Source: an uncultured Clostridia bacterium (GTDB lineage Bacteria > Bacillota > Clostridia > TANB77 > CAG-465). From it: a stretch of DNA of 64,000 nt. The stretch's first letter is position 1, and the number at the start of each line of letters is the position of its first letter. Positions 19,838 to 28,548 of this stretch are shown piece by piece. The translations under genes were made by a program, and so were the position numbers. A model generated the notes under the pieces. The model was not told where the DNA came from. It worked only from the letters and a program-made list of their open reading frames with translations, and made no database searches. Location: contig CANQYI010000002.1 in NCBI GenBank assembly GCA_947628005.1, forward strand, positions 1-64,000, in the 5' to 3' direction.

Positions 19838-21112
19838 TTAATCTTTTAACTTTTTATTTTTGAATATTCTTAACAAGATTATACCATTTGATATCATAAC
19901 AAGAGCAACTGTTACATAATAATCTATAACTGGAATTCTAGCAAGTGCGTATAATACTGCAAATAATAAAAAGCTAAATCCAAATTTTGTTAAACTGTTT
20001 TGGTCTTTTATAAATTTTTCTGATATACATTTTATCATTAAACTACCAACGATAAATGTCGATAATAGTCCTGCGATAAGTAAAAATGCTAAATATATTA
20101 TTAATATTGGTAGTGCAATAAAATCAAAGTTAAGCAAAGCTGCTACCAAAAGTGCCAATATAATAAGTGGGCAAACAATTATTGATAATGGTCCTGTTAA
20201 TAATAAAAATGTTGGATGCTCTTTAGCTAATTTTGTAACGTTTTCAATAACTTTTGTCTTTTTATCAAATAGAACGTATAATAGAGAAAATACCAAACAT
20301 ACTAGTAATCCTTTTGAAACCATTTGTAATACTTCTGCTTTTGAAATTTTATGTCCTTGCTCTAATATTTTTACAATAGCATTTGGATAAGTTTCTTTCA
20401 ATTTTATATCATTATTATAAGTTTCTATATAAATATTTTTCTTAACATTTTCATTAGAAGAAACTTCAATATTTTGGCAATTTGCTCTTAAATCTCCATT
20501 AACTGTTCCACTTATATTTACATTAGAAAAAGTTCCTAATATACTTCCATCTATTTGTCCTTTAAATTCTAAATTACTTGCAAAGCAAATAATATCTCCA
20601 TTTACCTTAGCATTTTCAGTAAATGTTACTGTATTTGTTCCAAATATTATAAGTGAATTGTTTATTTGAGAATCTATTACTGCATTTTGTCCTGCAAATA
20701 CTATAGCATAATCCATAGGAGCATTTATTCTTACAGTATCTGTTGCAAATAAGCATTTTAAACCAGTCTGTTTTTGTGTAACTTCTATAGATGAAGATGA
20801 AAATAATGTTCCTAAAGAAGAATTATTTTCTTTATCAAGTACTATTCTATCAATAGCATACCTTATAAAAGGTAAATATATATTATTATCTTCACTTAAT
20901 TTATATACACCATCTGTAGCTTTTGTATCTAATATTTGTGCTTGATTTTCATTTTCTTCTGTAGATTCTTCTACACTGATAGGCTCTGCCTCTTCATTTA
21001 TAAGCATAATTCCGTTTTCTTCATTTTTTGTTGTAGCTTCAGAATAATTTAATGTAACAAAAAAAGTTATTAAAATTAAACATGCTACAAGTATTTTTTT
21101 AGTATTTTTCAT
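19838..21112 (-). CDS. Secreted/membrane bactofilin-like beta-solenoid protein
   Basis: 424 aa. Signal peptide (~1-26, ending near NYSEA), then an acidic linker, then a repetitive stretch (~110-225) with short beta repeats such as VNGDIICFASNLEFKGQIDGSI and VNGDLRANCQNIEV, typical of polymer-forming bactofilin-like solenoids. The last ~150 residues hold about four or five membrane helices. The solenoid is therefore outside the membrane, unlike classical cytosolic bactofilins. A scaffold or envelope role is inference. The EF-Tu-domain protein lies 60 nt upstream on the same strand. Confidence 0.75.
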   Translation of the reverse strand: MKNTKKILVACLILITFFVTLNYSEATTKNEENGIMLINEEAEPISVEESTEENENQAQILDTKATDGVYKLSEDNNIYLPFIRYAIDRIVLDKENNSSLGTLFSSSSIEVTQKQTGLKCLFATDTVRINAPMDYAIVFAGQNAVIDSQINNSLIIFGTNTVTFTENAKVNGDIICFASNLEFKGQIDGSILGTFSNVNISGTVNGDLRANCQNIEVSSNENVKKNIYIETYNNDIKLKETYPNAIVKILEQGHKISKAEVLQMVSKGLLVCLVFSLLYVLFDKKTKVIENVTKLAKEHPTFLLLTGPLSIIVCPLIILALLVAALLNFDFIALPILIIYLAFLLIAGLLSTFIVGSLMIKCISEKFIKDQNSLTKFGFSFLLFAVLYALARIPVIDYYVTVALVMISNGIILLRIFKNKKLKD

Positions 21113-21172
21113 ATTATAAATTCCTCCATTCCATCTATATAATTTTATTATAACAATAAAAATTTATCAACA

Positions 21173-21904
21173 TTATTTTATAACTTTAGTTATCGTACCT
21201 GCTCCCATAGTTTGAGAATCACTCCTTATAACAAAAGTTGTTCCTTCTTCAATAGCGATTTTAGTATTTAATTTAACCCTAATTGTAGCTGCACTACCCG
21301 GCTTTACCTTATTAAATTCTTTTATGCTTTCAATTTTACCTTCAAAAGAGGAAGTTCTAATATAAAAATCTAAGTTATCATTTTTCTTAAATGATTTATT
21401 TATTCCTCCTTCTTCTTTACTTAATATATAAATTTCAGCAATAAATTCATAATAAGATCCTATCGTGTTACTTTGAGCTAAAACTTGCCCCTGCTTTATA
21501 CCATTTTGGCTAATTCCAGATATTACAATATTTATTCTTTCATCTTCTGAAGCTTCTTTTACACTTTCATTTTGATAATCTAATATTTCTTCAACCTTTA
21601 CTTCTTTTTCATCATCGATACCTACTAACGATAAAGTGTCTCCTACCTTTACAGTTCCTCTAATTACTTTTCCTTCTAGTACTACACCTTTATCTGTGAC
21701 ATCATTTTTATAAATTATAGACATTAAAAAAGCATCATCGCTATAATTTTTTTCTACATAATTTAAATTTTGTAAATCGTAACTAAAAATTTCTTCATTA
21801 GTTTTGTAATTAAAGTTTATAAATATTAATAGAGAAATTATACCAATAAAAAAAGCTGTTATTAATAATACATATATTTTTGTTTTGTTCAATTTTTCCT
21901 CCAA
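21173..21904 (-). CDS. Membrane-anchored EF-Tu domain 2/3 protein lacking the GTPase domain
   Basis: 243 aa. Residues 10-30 form one membrane helix behind a positive N-terminus, which places the rest outside. From ~60 the protein aligns with EF-Tu domain 2 (LEGKVIRGTVKVGD, 76-89; GIKQGQVLAQ, 135-144) and then domain 3 (AEIYILSKEEGG, 156-167; DFYIRT, 179-184; QTMGAG, 231-236). The G domain with its GKT, NKXD and switch loops is completely absent, so it cannot act as a GTP-driven tRNA carrier. Some tRNA-contacting positions differ (the PFF stretch is SFK). Its role is unknown; adhesion, scaffolding or RNA binding at the surface are possible. A neighbouring bactofilin-like gene shares the strand. 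Confidence 0.85.
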   Translation of the reverse strand: MEEKLNKTKIYVLLITAFFIGIISLLIFINFNYKTNEEIFSYDLQNLNYVEKNYSDDAFLMSIIYKNDVTDKGVVLEGKVIRGTVKVGDTLSLVGIDDEKEVKVEEILDYQNESVKEASEDERINIVISGISQNGIKQGQVLAQSNTIGSYYEFIAEIYILSKEEGGINKSFKKNDNLDFYIRTSSFEGKIESIKEFNKVKPGSAATIRVKLNTKIAIEEGTTFVIRSDSQTMGAGTITKVIK

Positions 21905-21981
21905 CTCTAATTTGTTCTACAGTATATCACAATTATACAAAAATTAAAAGTAAAACACCTATTTTAAGTATAATTTCTAAC

Positions 21982-22008
21982 AAAAAAAATGAGTAAAAAC
22001 TCATTTTT
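21982..22008 (-). terminator. Terminator of the nucleoside-kinase-like gene
   Basis: AAAAATGAGT/ACTCATTTTT hairpin with a T run on the minus strand, directly after the stop at 22009. Confidence 0.75.
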
Positions 22009-22584
22009 TTAATAACCAACTTGTTCTCTTATTTCCCTCTCAACATCTTCCTTTTTCCTATCTGTTCTTATATTAATAACTTTTATATTAGGGTATTTTT
22101 TCTTTATATCTTCTGCCATTTTCAAATATTCTCTTTGTTGTTTAATGCTATTTTCAACTTCGAATTTAGATGACTCAAAAACTGCTTTTCCATCTCTTTT
22201 GAGTCTTTCTTCAAACACTTTCTCATCCTCTACATATAGTGTCAAATAATATATTTCAAAGTCTAATTTACTAAACTCATCTAATAATTTATTATATACA
22301 TCAGTAAAAGAATAAGCCTTTTTACCTAATCTACAATAAATTTCTTCTGTGAAAAATGTCCTATCAAATACTAAATTAACACTTGTATTTTCAAGTTTTT
22401 TCATATATTCCAACAAATTGTCATACATCTTTTTTGCCTTCTCTAGGCCAGTAATTGAGCTATCAGATGTTCCACAAAGTCTATATAAATTAGTATAACT
22501 TAATGAATATCTTAAATAATCTGTAAAAGTGGTTTTCCCTGCTCCCTGAGCACCTTCTACTACAATAAGTTTTGAATTTGCCAT
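22009..22584 (-). CDS. P-loop nucleoside/nucleotide kinase-like protein
   Basis: 191 aa. Walker A GAQGAGKTT at ~11-19, FDRTFF like the DR(S/T) motif of deoxynucleoside and thymidylate kinases, and an Arg-rich lid region (EERLKRDGKAVF). It is probably a deoxynucleoside kinase or dTMP-kinase-like enzyme; the substrate is not certain. The start at 22584 is preceded by GAGGTGAGTTCAATAAT. It is a single gene with its own terminator. Confidence 0.75.
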   Translation of the reverse strand: MANSKLIVVEGAQGAGKTTFTDYLRYSLSYTNLYRLCGTSDSSITGLEKAKKMYDNLLEYMKKLENTSVNLVFDRTFFTEEIYCRLGKKAYSFTDVYNKLLDEFSKLDFEIYYLTLYVEDEKVFEERLKRDGKAVFESSKFEVENSIKQQREYLKMAEDIKKKYPNIKVINIRTDRKKEDVEREIREQVGY

Positions 22585-22647
22585 ATTATTGAACTCACCT
22601 CATAACTAATTATATATAGTTAATATGTAAAAGTCAATAAATAAATT

Positions 22648-23580
22648 TTACATTGCCATATTAATTCCACTTGAAATTATATCAGACATAATTTCTATAA
22701 GTTCGTCTACCTCTTTTGGAGTAACAATATAATTTTCAGTATCTAAAGTATTTGATATAAAAATTTGTCTATTTTCTCTATCTGATAAATTAGAATTTGT
22801 AAACTCTATATTTTTTATAAATTCATTATTTTCAATAACTTTATCTAGTGTCTCATTAGTAATTGTTGCAATATCTACAACTGTTGGAACTCCTATTGCT
22901 ATAACAGGAACATTTAAAGTTTTTTCATTAAGTCCTTCTCTTTTATTTCTGACACCCGATCCTGGTGTTATTCCCGTATTACTTAATTGAATAGTATTCC
23001 CGACCCTTTTAAAGCTTGATGAAGCAAGACTATCAATTGCTATTATTATATCTGGCTTAACACTTGACACTACACTGTTAACTATTTCAGATGTTTCTAT
23101 TCCAGTTGTACCCAAAACTCCCGGAGAAATTCCACTTACACTTCTAGTGTCAGGATCCATAAAATCTTTTGCAAAATTGAGTAAATGTCTGGTTATGTCT
23201 AAATTTTCTACGACTTTAGGTCCTAAAGAATCTGGTGTTGCTTGTGAATTTCCAAGTCCTACTACAAGTATTGACTTACTATTATCTGTTCCAATAAGAG
23301 CTTTTATCTGTTCTACCAATATATCAATAATATTTTTTCTTTGATGTTCATCCAAATACTTTACATCTTTAAGTTCAATAGTTATATATTTTCCTATGTC
23401 TTTTTGCAAAGCTTGACTTCCATTTTCGTTTAATATTTCCACAACAGTAGTTGATATATCATTTTCTTTTTCGGTACTAACTTTGACTCCATCAATACTA
23501 CTTAAATTATGAAATCTCTTATATACATCAACTCTTTCATCAGCCATGTCAGTTTTAAAATTGATATCTAATTTACACAT
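22648..23580 (-). CDS. gpr: Germination protease GPR
   Basis: 310 aa. TDMADER near the N-terminus resembles the cleavage site of GPR zymogen and of its SASP substrates. The core motifs VVGLGNSQATPDSLGPKV and ISPGVLGTTGIET are family hallmarks. GPR is an aspartic-type peptidase that degrades small acid-soluble spore proteins when the spore germinates. The start at 23580 has GGGAGG 5 nt upstream; the ATG at 23613 is upstream of that site and unlikely. Expected to be made in the forespore. Confidence 0.94.
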   Translation of the reverse strand: MCKLDINFKTDMADERVDVYKRFHNLSSIDGVKVSTEKENDISTTVVEILNENGSQALQKDIGKYITIELKDVKYLDEHQRKNIIDILVEQIKALIGTDNSKSILVVGLGNSQATPDSLGPKVVENLDITRHLLNFAKDFMDPDTRSVSGISPGVLGTTGIETSEIVNSVVSSVKPDIIIAIDSLASSSFKRVGNTIQLSNTGITPGSGVRNKREGLNEKTLNVPVIAIGVPTVVDIATITNETLDKVIENNEFIKNIEFTNSNLSDRENRQIFISNTLDTENYIVTPKEVDELIEIMSDIISSGINMAM

Positions 23581-23661
23581 AAAAACCTCCCAAAATAAAA
23601 CACAATACATCAAGTATATTATGTCTTATTTAAAGAGATTTTATAATTAATATTTTATCAT

Positions 23662-24573
23662 TTACATACTAAGTATTATTTTCTTTAATCCCAATTCAAA
23701 GTCCATCTCTCCAATTTTTGTCTTTTCATCGTAATCATCAAAAGTATAAATTATTTTCTTTAAATCTGCTAAAGAAAAACTATCGGTTACTCTACTCAAA
23801 TTATTATACACGTAAGGATTAATTTTCAAATACTTTGCAACATCTGTTACTTTATTATTCTTTGCAAGTTTTATCAAGTATAATTGTTTTATTTGTTTAT
23901 ATAACATTATATAAATTTTCACTATTGGTTCTTTTTGGTTTAGCAATTCTTCTAACTCATTAAGTGCTTTATTTTTATTCTTTCTTACTATATCATCTAG
24001 TAAATCAAATATTTTTGAATTAAATGTTTTAGAGCAAACTTTATCTATTATTTCTTTTGTTACTACTTTTTCATCATCAAGATAATTTACTAATTTTTGC
24101 AATTCATTAATAATATTTGTCTTATCATCTGCACATATACTTTCCATATACGTAGCATTTTCTTTTGAAATTGTAACATTATATAATTTAAGTGTTTTTA
24201 TGATATATTCTATCGCTTTATATGAATCCATCGTTTTAAATTCTTCTATTTCAGCAATTTTTTGTAAAGTTTTATATTGTGTTGTTCTTTTATCAATACT
24301 GTCTTCAACGATTATTATTGTAATTTCAGAGTTTTCATTTTTAGTTATTATATCTACATCAAATTTTAATTTTGTATCTCTTATTATAACTAACTTTTGA
24401 CTTCCAAAAAAAGATACTTCTTCAAATACATTTGGAAGTTCTTGAATATTATTTGAATCAATATAAAATAAATTTATTCCCAATTCCAAATTATTAAATT
24501 CTTTTTTTATTTTTTCTATTCTCTGGTTTAAATCATATTTTTCATCCCCAAAGAACAAATAAACTTTGCTCAT
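23662..24573 (-). CDS. holA: DNA polymerase III subunit delta
   Basis: 303 aa, normal for HolA. Opens with VYLFFGDEKYDLNQRIEKIK, the delta-subunit N-terminus; followed by the lid and the C-terminal collar domain. It opens the sliding clamp as part of the clamp loader. It lies 11 nt after trmFO in the same direction, and gpr follows 81 nt later. Confidence 0.92.
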   Translation of the reverse strand: MSKVYLFFGDEKYDLNQRIEKIKKEFNNLELGINLFYIDSNNIQELPNVFEEVSFFGSQKLVIIRDTKLKFDVDIITKNENSEITIIIVEDSIDKRTTQYKTLQKIAEIEEFKTMDSYKAIEYIIKTLKLYNVTISKENATYMESICADDKTNIINELQKLVNYLDDEKVVTKEIIDKVCSKTFNSKIFDLLDDIVRKNKNKALNELEELLNQKEPIVKIYIMLYKQIKQLYLIKLAKNNKVTDVAKYLKINPYVYNNLSRVTDSFSLADLKKIIYTFDDYDEKTKIGEMDFELGLKKIILSM

Positions 24574-24584
24574 AAAATCACCTA

Positions 24585-25898
24585 TTATTCTAGATTTTTC
24601 TTTAATTTTTCTATACTATCTATTGCAATATTTGCTAGTTTTTCATATTTTAATTTTTTATCTTTAATTTTTAATTCTAAAGGTCTTATAATTCCAAAAT
24701 TTGCATTCATTGGTTGATAATTTTTATTTTCTGTAGAAATGTAATTTGCAAGACTCCCAAGCATTGTATTATCTGGAAATTTAATAGAATTTCCCTTTAG
24801 TCTTTCTATAATAGATACTGCTACCATAAGTCCAGAAGCTGCTGATTCTACGTACCCCTCAACTCCTGAAATTTGTCCTGCAAAATATATATTATTGTTA
24901 TTTTTTAGGCAAAAATTACTATCAAGTAACTTCCCACCATTTATATATGTATTTTTATGCATAACACCATATCTTATAAAATTTGCATTTTCAAGTCCAG
25001 GTATCATACTGAACACTCTTTTTTGTTCGGGAAAACTTAAACTTGTTTGGAATCCTACCATATTATACATAGTTTTTTTGCTATTTTCCGGTCTTAATTG
25101 CACTACAGCGTAGTTTTTTTCGTGAGTTTTTGGATTATCAAGTCCAACTGGTTTTAATGGTCCAAACACTAAAGTTTTTTCCCCTCTTTTAGCCATTTCT
25201 TCAATCGGCATACATCCTTCAAAAAGTTTTATATTATCAAATTCATGGCGATTTGCCATTTTAGCATTTATCAACTCATTATAAAATTTCAAATATTCTT
25301 GCTTATTCATTGGAAGGTTTATATAATCTCCTCCATCTTCGTTAGAATATCTATCCATTTCATATGCTATATTCATATCAATACTATCTGCTTCTATTAT
25401 TGGTGCTGCTGCATCGTAAAAATACAGGCTTTCATTACCAATAAGTTTAGAAATATTTTCCATTAATTTTGATGATGTGAGTGGTCCAGTAGCAATAACT
25501 GATATTCCATCTAATTCTTCCAAATTTTCTACTTCTTGATAAATTATTTCTATATTCTTATTTGATTTTATTTTATCTGTTATATACTTTGAAAATTTAT
25601 CTCTATCAACAGCCAAGGCTTGACCTGCATTTACTCTCGCCAAATAAGCCGCCTCTATAAACAAACTTTCCAGTATTTCCATTTCTTTTTTTAACAATCC
25701 ACAGGCATTTGTTATATTCTCTGATTTTAAAGAATTACTACACACTAATTCTGCAAAATCATCACTTTTATGTGCTTCGCTCTTCTTTACCGGTTTCATT
25801 TCATATAACTTTACTTTTATTCCTGCATTTGCAAGTTTGTATGCACATTCACATCCTGCAAGTCCTGCACCTATAACATTTACTTGTACTCTATTCAA
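24585..25898 (-). CDS. trmFO: tRNA (uracil-54-C5) methyltransferase, folate-dependent, TrmFO
   Basis: 437 aa. FAD-binding motif VIGAGLAGCECAYKLA at the N-terminus, then LVCSNSLKSENITNACGLLK with the family cysteine, then a second FAD region near YFAGQISGVEGYVESAASG. It makes m5U54 in the tRNA T-loop using methylene-tetrahydrofolate. Own promoter at 25935-25963 and ribosome site TTGGAGGAATTTC. Followed by holA. Confidence 0.96.
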   Translation of the reverse strand: MNRVQVNVIGAGLAGCECAYKLANAGIKVKLYEMKPVKKSEAHKSDDFAELVCSNSLKSENITNACGLLKKEMEILESLFIEAAYLARVNAGQALAVDRDKFSKYITDKIKSNKNIEIIYQEVENLEELDGISVIATGPLTSSKLMENISKLIGNESLYFYDAAAPIIEADSIDMNIAYEMDRYSNEDGGDYINLPMNKQEYLKFYNELINAKMANRHEFDNIKLFEGCMPIEEMAKRGEKTLVFGPLKPVGLDNPKTHEKNYAVVQLRPENSKKTMYNMVGFQTSLSFPEQKRVFSMIPGLENANFIRYGVMHKNTYINGGKLLDSNFCLKNNNNIYFAGQISGVEGYVESAASGLMVAVSIIERLKGNSIKFPDNTMLGSLANYISTENKNYQPMNANFGIIRPLELKIKDKKLKYEKLANIAIDSIEKLKKNLE

Positions 25899-25934
25899 AA
25901 TGAAATTCCTCCAAAATTCTCTGTAATACTAATA

Positions 25935-25963
25935 ATTATAATATAATTACTTTATTTTTTCAA
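25935..25963 (-). promoter_or_regulatory. trmFO promoter
   Basis: TTGAAA (25963-25958), 17-bp spacer, TATAAT (25940-25935). It lies downstream of the ncRNA terminator, so trmFO does not depend on ncRNA read-through. Confidence 0.75.
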
Positions 25964-26051
25964 CAAATTTAGCTATATTACAGTGAAAAAGAATAAAAAC
26001 AAATATTTATTATTAATGTATACATTTTCATACTAAAACTAAATAATAAAT

Positions 26052-26378
26052 AAAAAAGGGGCGTCCTAAAATTAGGACACCCCACAGCAGAAAATCTTTT
26101 TTAACTGAATTTATTAAAAAATTTCAATTTTAAAAGCCTGCTCTCCTTTCAAAAATAAATTTTACTTATACAAGAGCCGAAAATCAAAAATCAATTATCT
26201 AGAATTTTCTCTTTAAGTGAATCCAGAATAAAACATATTCTTTTTTCCTTTCCTTTAAATTTTCTGCTCAGTTTTCGCCCGATAGCTCTCAGCATCTGAA
26301 CAGAATTATAAATTTATTTCAATAATTGAAACAAATTTTCAAACAAAAAAATTTTTTATGTTTTTTTCTTTTAAATAC
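26052..26378 (-). ncRNA. Free-standing structured non-coding RNA, class unassigned
   Basis: The ~640-base gap between trmFO and topA holds no credible ORF but does hold a complete transcription unit: a strong promoter (26385-26413), ~325 nt, and a 12-bp GC-rich terminator (26083-26058 plus six T). Internally, 26259-26268 is perfectly complementary to 26086-26095 and would close a ~180-nt domain. An alternative 8-bp helix pairs 26296-26303 with 26264-26271 and would compete with it. A local hairpin sits near 26313-26339. It does not look like tmRNA, RNase P RNA, SRP RNA or a T-box. Clostridial classes such as 6S or raiA RNA are not excluded. The 5' end is inferred from the promoter. Confidence 0.7.
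26058..26083 (-). terminator. Terminator of the ncRNA
   Basis: 12-bp stem GGGGTGTCCTAA/TTAGGACGCCCC with one G-U pair, followed by six T. Confidence 0.9.
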
Positions 26379-26384
26379 ATCTAC

Positions 26385-26413
26385 ATTATAACATATATTC
26401 TGTTAAAAGTCAA
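26385..26413 (-). promoter_or_regulatory. Promoter of the ncRNA
   Basis: TTGACT (26413-26408), 17-bp spacer, perfect TATAAT (26390-26385). It lies after the topA terminator, so the RNA is independently transcribed. Confidence 0.8.
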
Positions 26414-26500
26414 CTTATTTTTACAAAAATATTAAAATATTATGTGATTTTATTCCAGTTAATGTCAAAATATATCGGCATTTTTAGAACAGTTTAGTAA

Positions 26501-26533
26501 AAAATCAGCACCCATATTGTTTTAAAGGGTGCT
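26501..26533 (-). terminator. topA terminator
   Basis: AGCACCC/GGGTGCT stem (26533-26507) followed by GATTTTTT on the minus strand, just after the topA stop. Confidence 0.8.
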
Positions 26534-26538
26534 AGTTA

Positions 26539-28491
26539 TTATTTTGTTTTCTTAGGTTTATTCCAAGATATATAATCGCACTTACTATCTGGTGAATTTG
26601 TATTATTTTCACAGACATAAAATTTTCTTTTCTTTTTAGATTTTTTAACTAATATTTTTCCACCACATTTTGGGCAAGGAATATCAACAGTTTCAACAAT
26701 AGGCTTTGCATTTTTACATTCAGGGTAACCAGGACATGCTAAGAACTTTCCAAATCTACCTTGTTTTATAACCATATTTCTTCCACACAATTCACATACT
26801 ATATCTGTTACTTCTTCTGGAATTTTTACCCTCTCTATTTTATCTTGTACTTGCTCTAGGTTTTTAATAAATGGATCATAAAATTCTTTTAGCATATCTA
26901 AATAATTTTCTTTATTTTCAGCAACCATATCTAATTTTGTTTCCATCTGAGCAGTAAATTTTTCGTCTACAATATTTTTAAAATTATTTTCTAATAATTC
27001 ATTTACTATTTTTCCAAGTTCTGTTGGCACTAAAGCTTTATTTTCTTTTTCAATATAAAGTCTATCTTCTATCGTTGATATAGTCGGAGCGTATGTGCTA
27101 GGACGTCCTATTCCTTTTTCCTCTAAAACTTTTACTAAGCTTGCTTCAGTATATCTTGCAGGTGGCTCAGTAAATTTTTGTTTTGGAATTAATTCTATTT
27201 GCTTTAATTTATCTTTTATATCTAATTTAGGTAGTATATTTTCATTTTCGTCTTCGTCATCTTTTTTATCTTTTCCTTCAATATATAATCTCATAAATCC
27301 GTCAAATTTTATAACACTACCATTAGCTATAAAATTATAGTCACAGACGTTGATACTAACTTTTGTCATATCATAAATTGCAACTGCCATTTGACTTGCT
27401 AAAAATCTATTTACAATAAGCATATATAGTTTGTACTCATCTTTTGCAAGATTTTCAACTACATTATCTAAATTAGATGGTCTTATTGCTTCGTGTGCAT
27501 CTTGGGCATTTTGATTAGTTTTAAAATATCTATTTTCATAATATTTTTCAGAATAATTGCTAACAATATATTTTTTTGCCATTGCTCTAGCTTCTTCAGA
27601 AATCCTTACTGAATCAGTTCTCATATATGTAATATAACCAGCCTCATATAATTTTTGAGCAATCATCATAGTTTTTTTAACACCAAATCCCAATTTTCTT
27701 GAAGCTTCCTGTTGTAAAGATGATGTAGTAAATGGAGGTGCAGGATTTTTCTTTCTCTGACTATACTTTACATCTACTACTTCATAATCTTTTTTATCTA
27801 TATCTTTTATTATTTTATCTACTTGCTTTTTATCTTTTAATTCTATTTTTTTATTGTCTTTGCCATAAAATTTAGCTAAAAATGTAGATTTTTCCTTTTC
27901 TAATAATACAGATAAATCCCAATATTCTTGTGGAACAAAACTCTCTATTTCACGTTCTCTATCAATTATAATCTTTAAAGCTACTGACTGAACACGGCCA
28001 GCACTAAGTCCTCTTTTTACTTTCTTCCACAATACAGGAGATAATTTATACCCAACTATTCTATCTAATACTCTTCTTGCTTGTTGTGCATCAACTAAAT
28101 TATAATCAATACTTCTTACATTATCTACTGCATTTTTTACCGCATTTTTAGTTATTTCATTAAATTCAATTCTGCATTTTTCATTATCATCTATTGCTAA
28201 AGTATTTTTTATATGCCAAGCTATAGCTTCTCCCTCTCTATCAGGGTCGGTTGCAATGTATATATTTTCTTTACCTTTGGCTTTGTCTTTCATTTCCTTT
28301 ATTATTTTAGCTTTGCCTTTCATAGTTACGTACTGTGGTTTAAATCCATTTTCTATATCTACACCAAGTTTACTAACTGGTAAATCAATAATGTGACCTT
28401 GTGAAGCAATTACTTCATAATCTTTTCCCAAATATTTACCAATTGTCTTTGCTTTAGAAGGAGATTCCACTATTACTAATTTTTTTGCCAC
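26539..28491 (-). CDS. topA: DNA topoisomerase I
   Basis: 650 aa. Toprim domain at the start (VIVESPSKAKTIGKYLG, DPDREGEA), catalytic tyrosine in YITYMRTDSVR, and two C-terminal zinc ribbons (CELCG...CPGYPEC and CPKCG...C...C). It relaxes negative supercoils. Monocistronic here with a clear terminator; dprA, often adjacent, is not in the window. Confidence 0.97.
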   Translation of the reverse strand: MAKKLVIVESPSKAKTIGKYLGKDYEVIASQGHIIDLPVSKLGVDIENGFKPQYVTMKGKAKIIKEMKDKAKGKENIYIATDPDREGEAIAWHIKNTLAIDDNEKCRIEFNEITKNAVKNAVDNVRSIDYNLVDAQQARRVLDRIVGYKLSPVLWKKVKRGLSAGRVQSVALKIIIDREREIESFVPQEYWDLSVLLEKEKSTFLAKFYGKDNKKIELKDKKQVDKIIKDIDKKDYEVVDVKYSQRKKNPAPPFTTSSLQQEASRKLGFGVKKTMMIAQKLYEAGYITYMRTDSVRISEEARAMAKKYIVSNYSEKYYENRYFKTNQNAQDAHEAIRPSNLDNVVENLAKDEYKLYMLIVNRFLASQMAVAIYDMTKVSINVCDYNFIANGSVIKFDGFMRLYIEGKDKKDDEDENENILPKLDIKDKLKQIELIPKQKFTEPPARYTEASLVKVLEEKGIGRPSTYAPTISTIEDRLYIEKENKALVPTELGKIVNELLENNFKNIVDEKFTAQMETKLDMVAENKENYLDMLKEFYDPFIKNLEQVQDKIERVKIPEEVTDIVCELCGRNMVIKQGRFGKFLACPGYPECKNAKPIVETVDIPCPKCGGKILVKKSKKKRKFYVCENNTNSPDSKCDYISWNKPKKTK

Positions 28492-28548
28492 TTATATCAT
28501 ACCTTTCTTAAAATTTTCTCTTGATTATATCATATAAATTTTTTTCTA

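Noticed and set aside
26052..26378. Riboswitch or T-box leader of trmFO
   Set aside because: No T-box or other riboswitch core seen, and trmFO has its own TTGAAA-17-TATAAT promoter after the RNA terminator.
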